From Acidobacteriaceae bacterium (GTDB lineage Bacteria > Acidobacteriota > Terriglobia > Terriglobales > Acidobacteriaceae): a stretch of DNA of 5,151 nucleotides. The first letter of the stretch is position 1. Each line of letters starts with the position of its first letter. The notes below the pieces were generated by a model. That model did not search any database. It worked only from the letters and a program-made list of their open reading frames with translations, and was not told the DNA's origin. The DNA lies in the NCBI GenBank assembly GCA_030040175.1, contig JASHUF010000097.1, positions 1 through 5,151 of the forward strand, written 5' to 3'. Below are positions 4,969 through 5,151 of the stretch, one piece after another. Made by a program: the position numbers and the translations under genes.

Positions 4969-5151
4969 ATGTCCATCACCGTCGTCGGCAGCGTAGCCTA
5001 CGATTCCGTTGAAACTCCGGCGGGCCGTTACCAGCGCAAGCTTGCAGGCGCGGCCACATACTTTTCTCTCGCCGCCAGCTTCTTCACCGATGTGCGTGTG
5101 ATTGCCGTGGTGGGCGAGGATTTTGGCCCGGAGCAGGAAGCCGTTTTCAAG
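4969..5151 (+). CDS. PfkB-family (ribokinase-like) kinase, N-terminal fragment
   Basis: Sixty-one codons run from ATG 4969 off the right edge without a stop. The start is supported by AAAGGAAG at 4957-4964, with four bases before the ATG. MSITVVGSVAYDSVETPAG matches the first beta strand and substrate-binding Asp of PfkB sugar/nucleoside kinases. LAGAATYFSLAASFF (25-39) matches the usual 'LGGSATYFSLAAS' nucleotide/substrate motif with G-to-A and S-to-A changes. VRVIAVVGEDFG (42-53) is the typical following strand and GxDxFG-like turn. Usual family length is about 300 residues, so some 80% is missing, including the catalytic Asp near the C-terminus. Substrate cannot be told. Adenosine or a ribose derivative would fit the mtnP neighbour, but that is inference. 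Confidence 0.88.
   Translation, partial: MSITVVGSVAYDSVETPAGRYQRKLAGAATYFSLAASFFTDVRVIAVVGEDFGPEQEAVFK

Overview
This 5.15 kb window is GC-rich chromosomal DNA, most likely from an acidobacterium (Acidobacteriota, Terriglobia-like). The main reason is an RNA element upstream of nadA that fits the tandem NAD+-I riboswitch (nadA motif), a class known essentially from Acidobacteria. Short hairpin repeats of a kind I associate from memory with acidobacterial genomes support this. No plasmid, phage or transposase gene is visible.

Layout. Bases 1-760 on the minus strand hold nadA (quinolinate synthase), whose C-terminus lies beyond the left edge. Bases 769-945 on the minus strand form its leader: two successive NAD+-I-like aptamers, the second touching the Shine-Dalgarno region. 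A candidate promoter lies at 1020-1047. Bases 1048-1514 contain no convincing gene, but do hold a 13-bp perfect inverted repeat (1217-1325), a dispersed-repeat-like double hairpin (1366-1438) and a possible promoter for the plus-strand genes.

From 1515 the plus strand carries a compact overlapping unit: a TatA/TatB-type protein, TatC, and an M28 metallopeptidase/glutaminyl-cyclase-like protein with a signal-like hydrophobic segment. tatA/B and tatC overlap by 8 bases. tatC and the peptidase gene overlap by ATGA. The first two build a twin-arginine export channel. The third is probably exported, but its N-terminus has no twin arginine, so a Sec route is more likely. Its first ~45 codons cross a 14-bp hairpin and look unlike protein-coding sequence, so its start is uncertain.

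A 42-bp tract of GGGATCA heptamers separates this unit from mtnP (5'-methylthioadenosine phosphorylase), which has a GTG start and a strong ribosome binding site. A further dispersed-repeat-like hairpin follows. The window ends within the first 61 codons of a PfkB-family (ribokinase-like) sugar or nucleoside kinase. mtnP and the kinase together suggest purine/ribose salvage, and nadA supplies NAD under feedback by NAD+. The most interesting feature is the tandem riboswitch.
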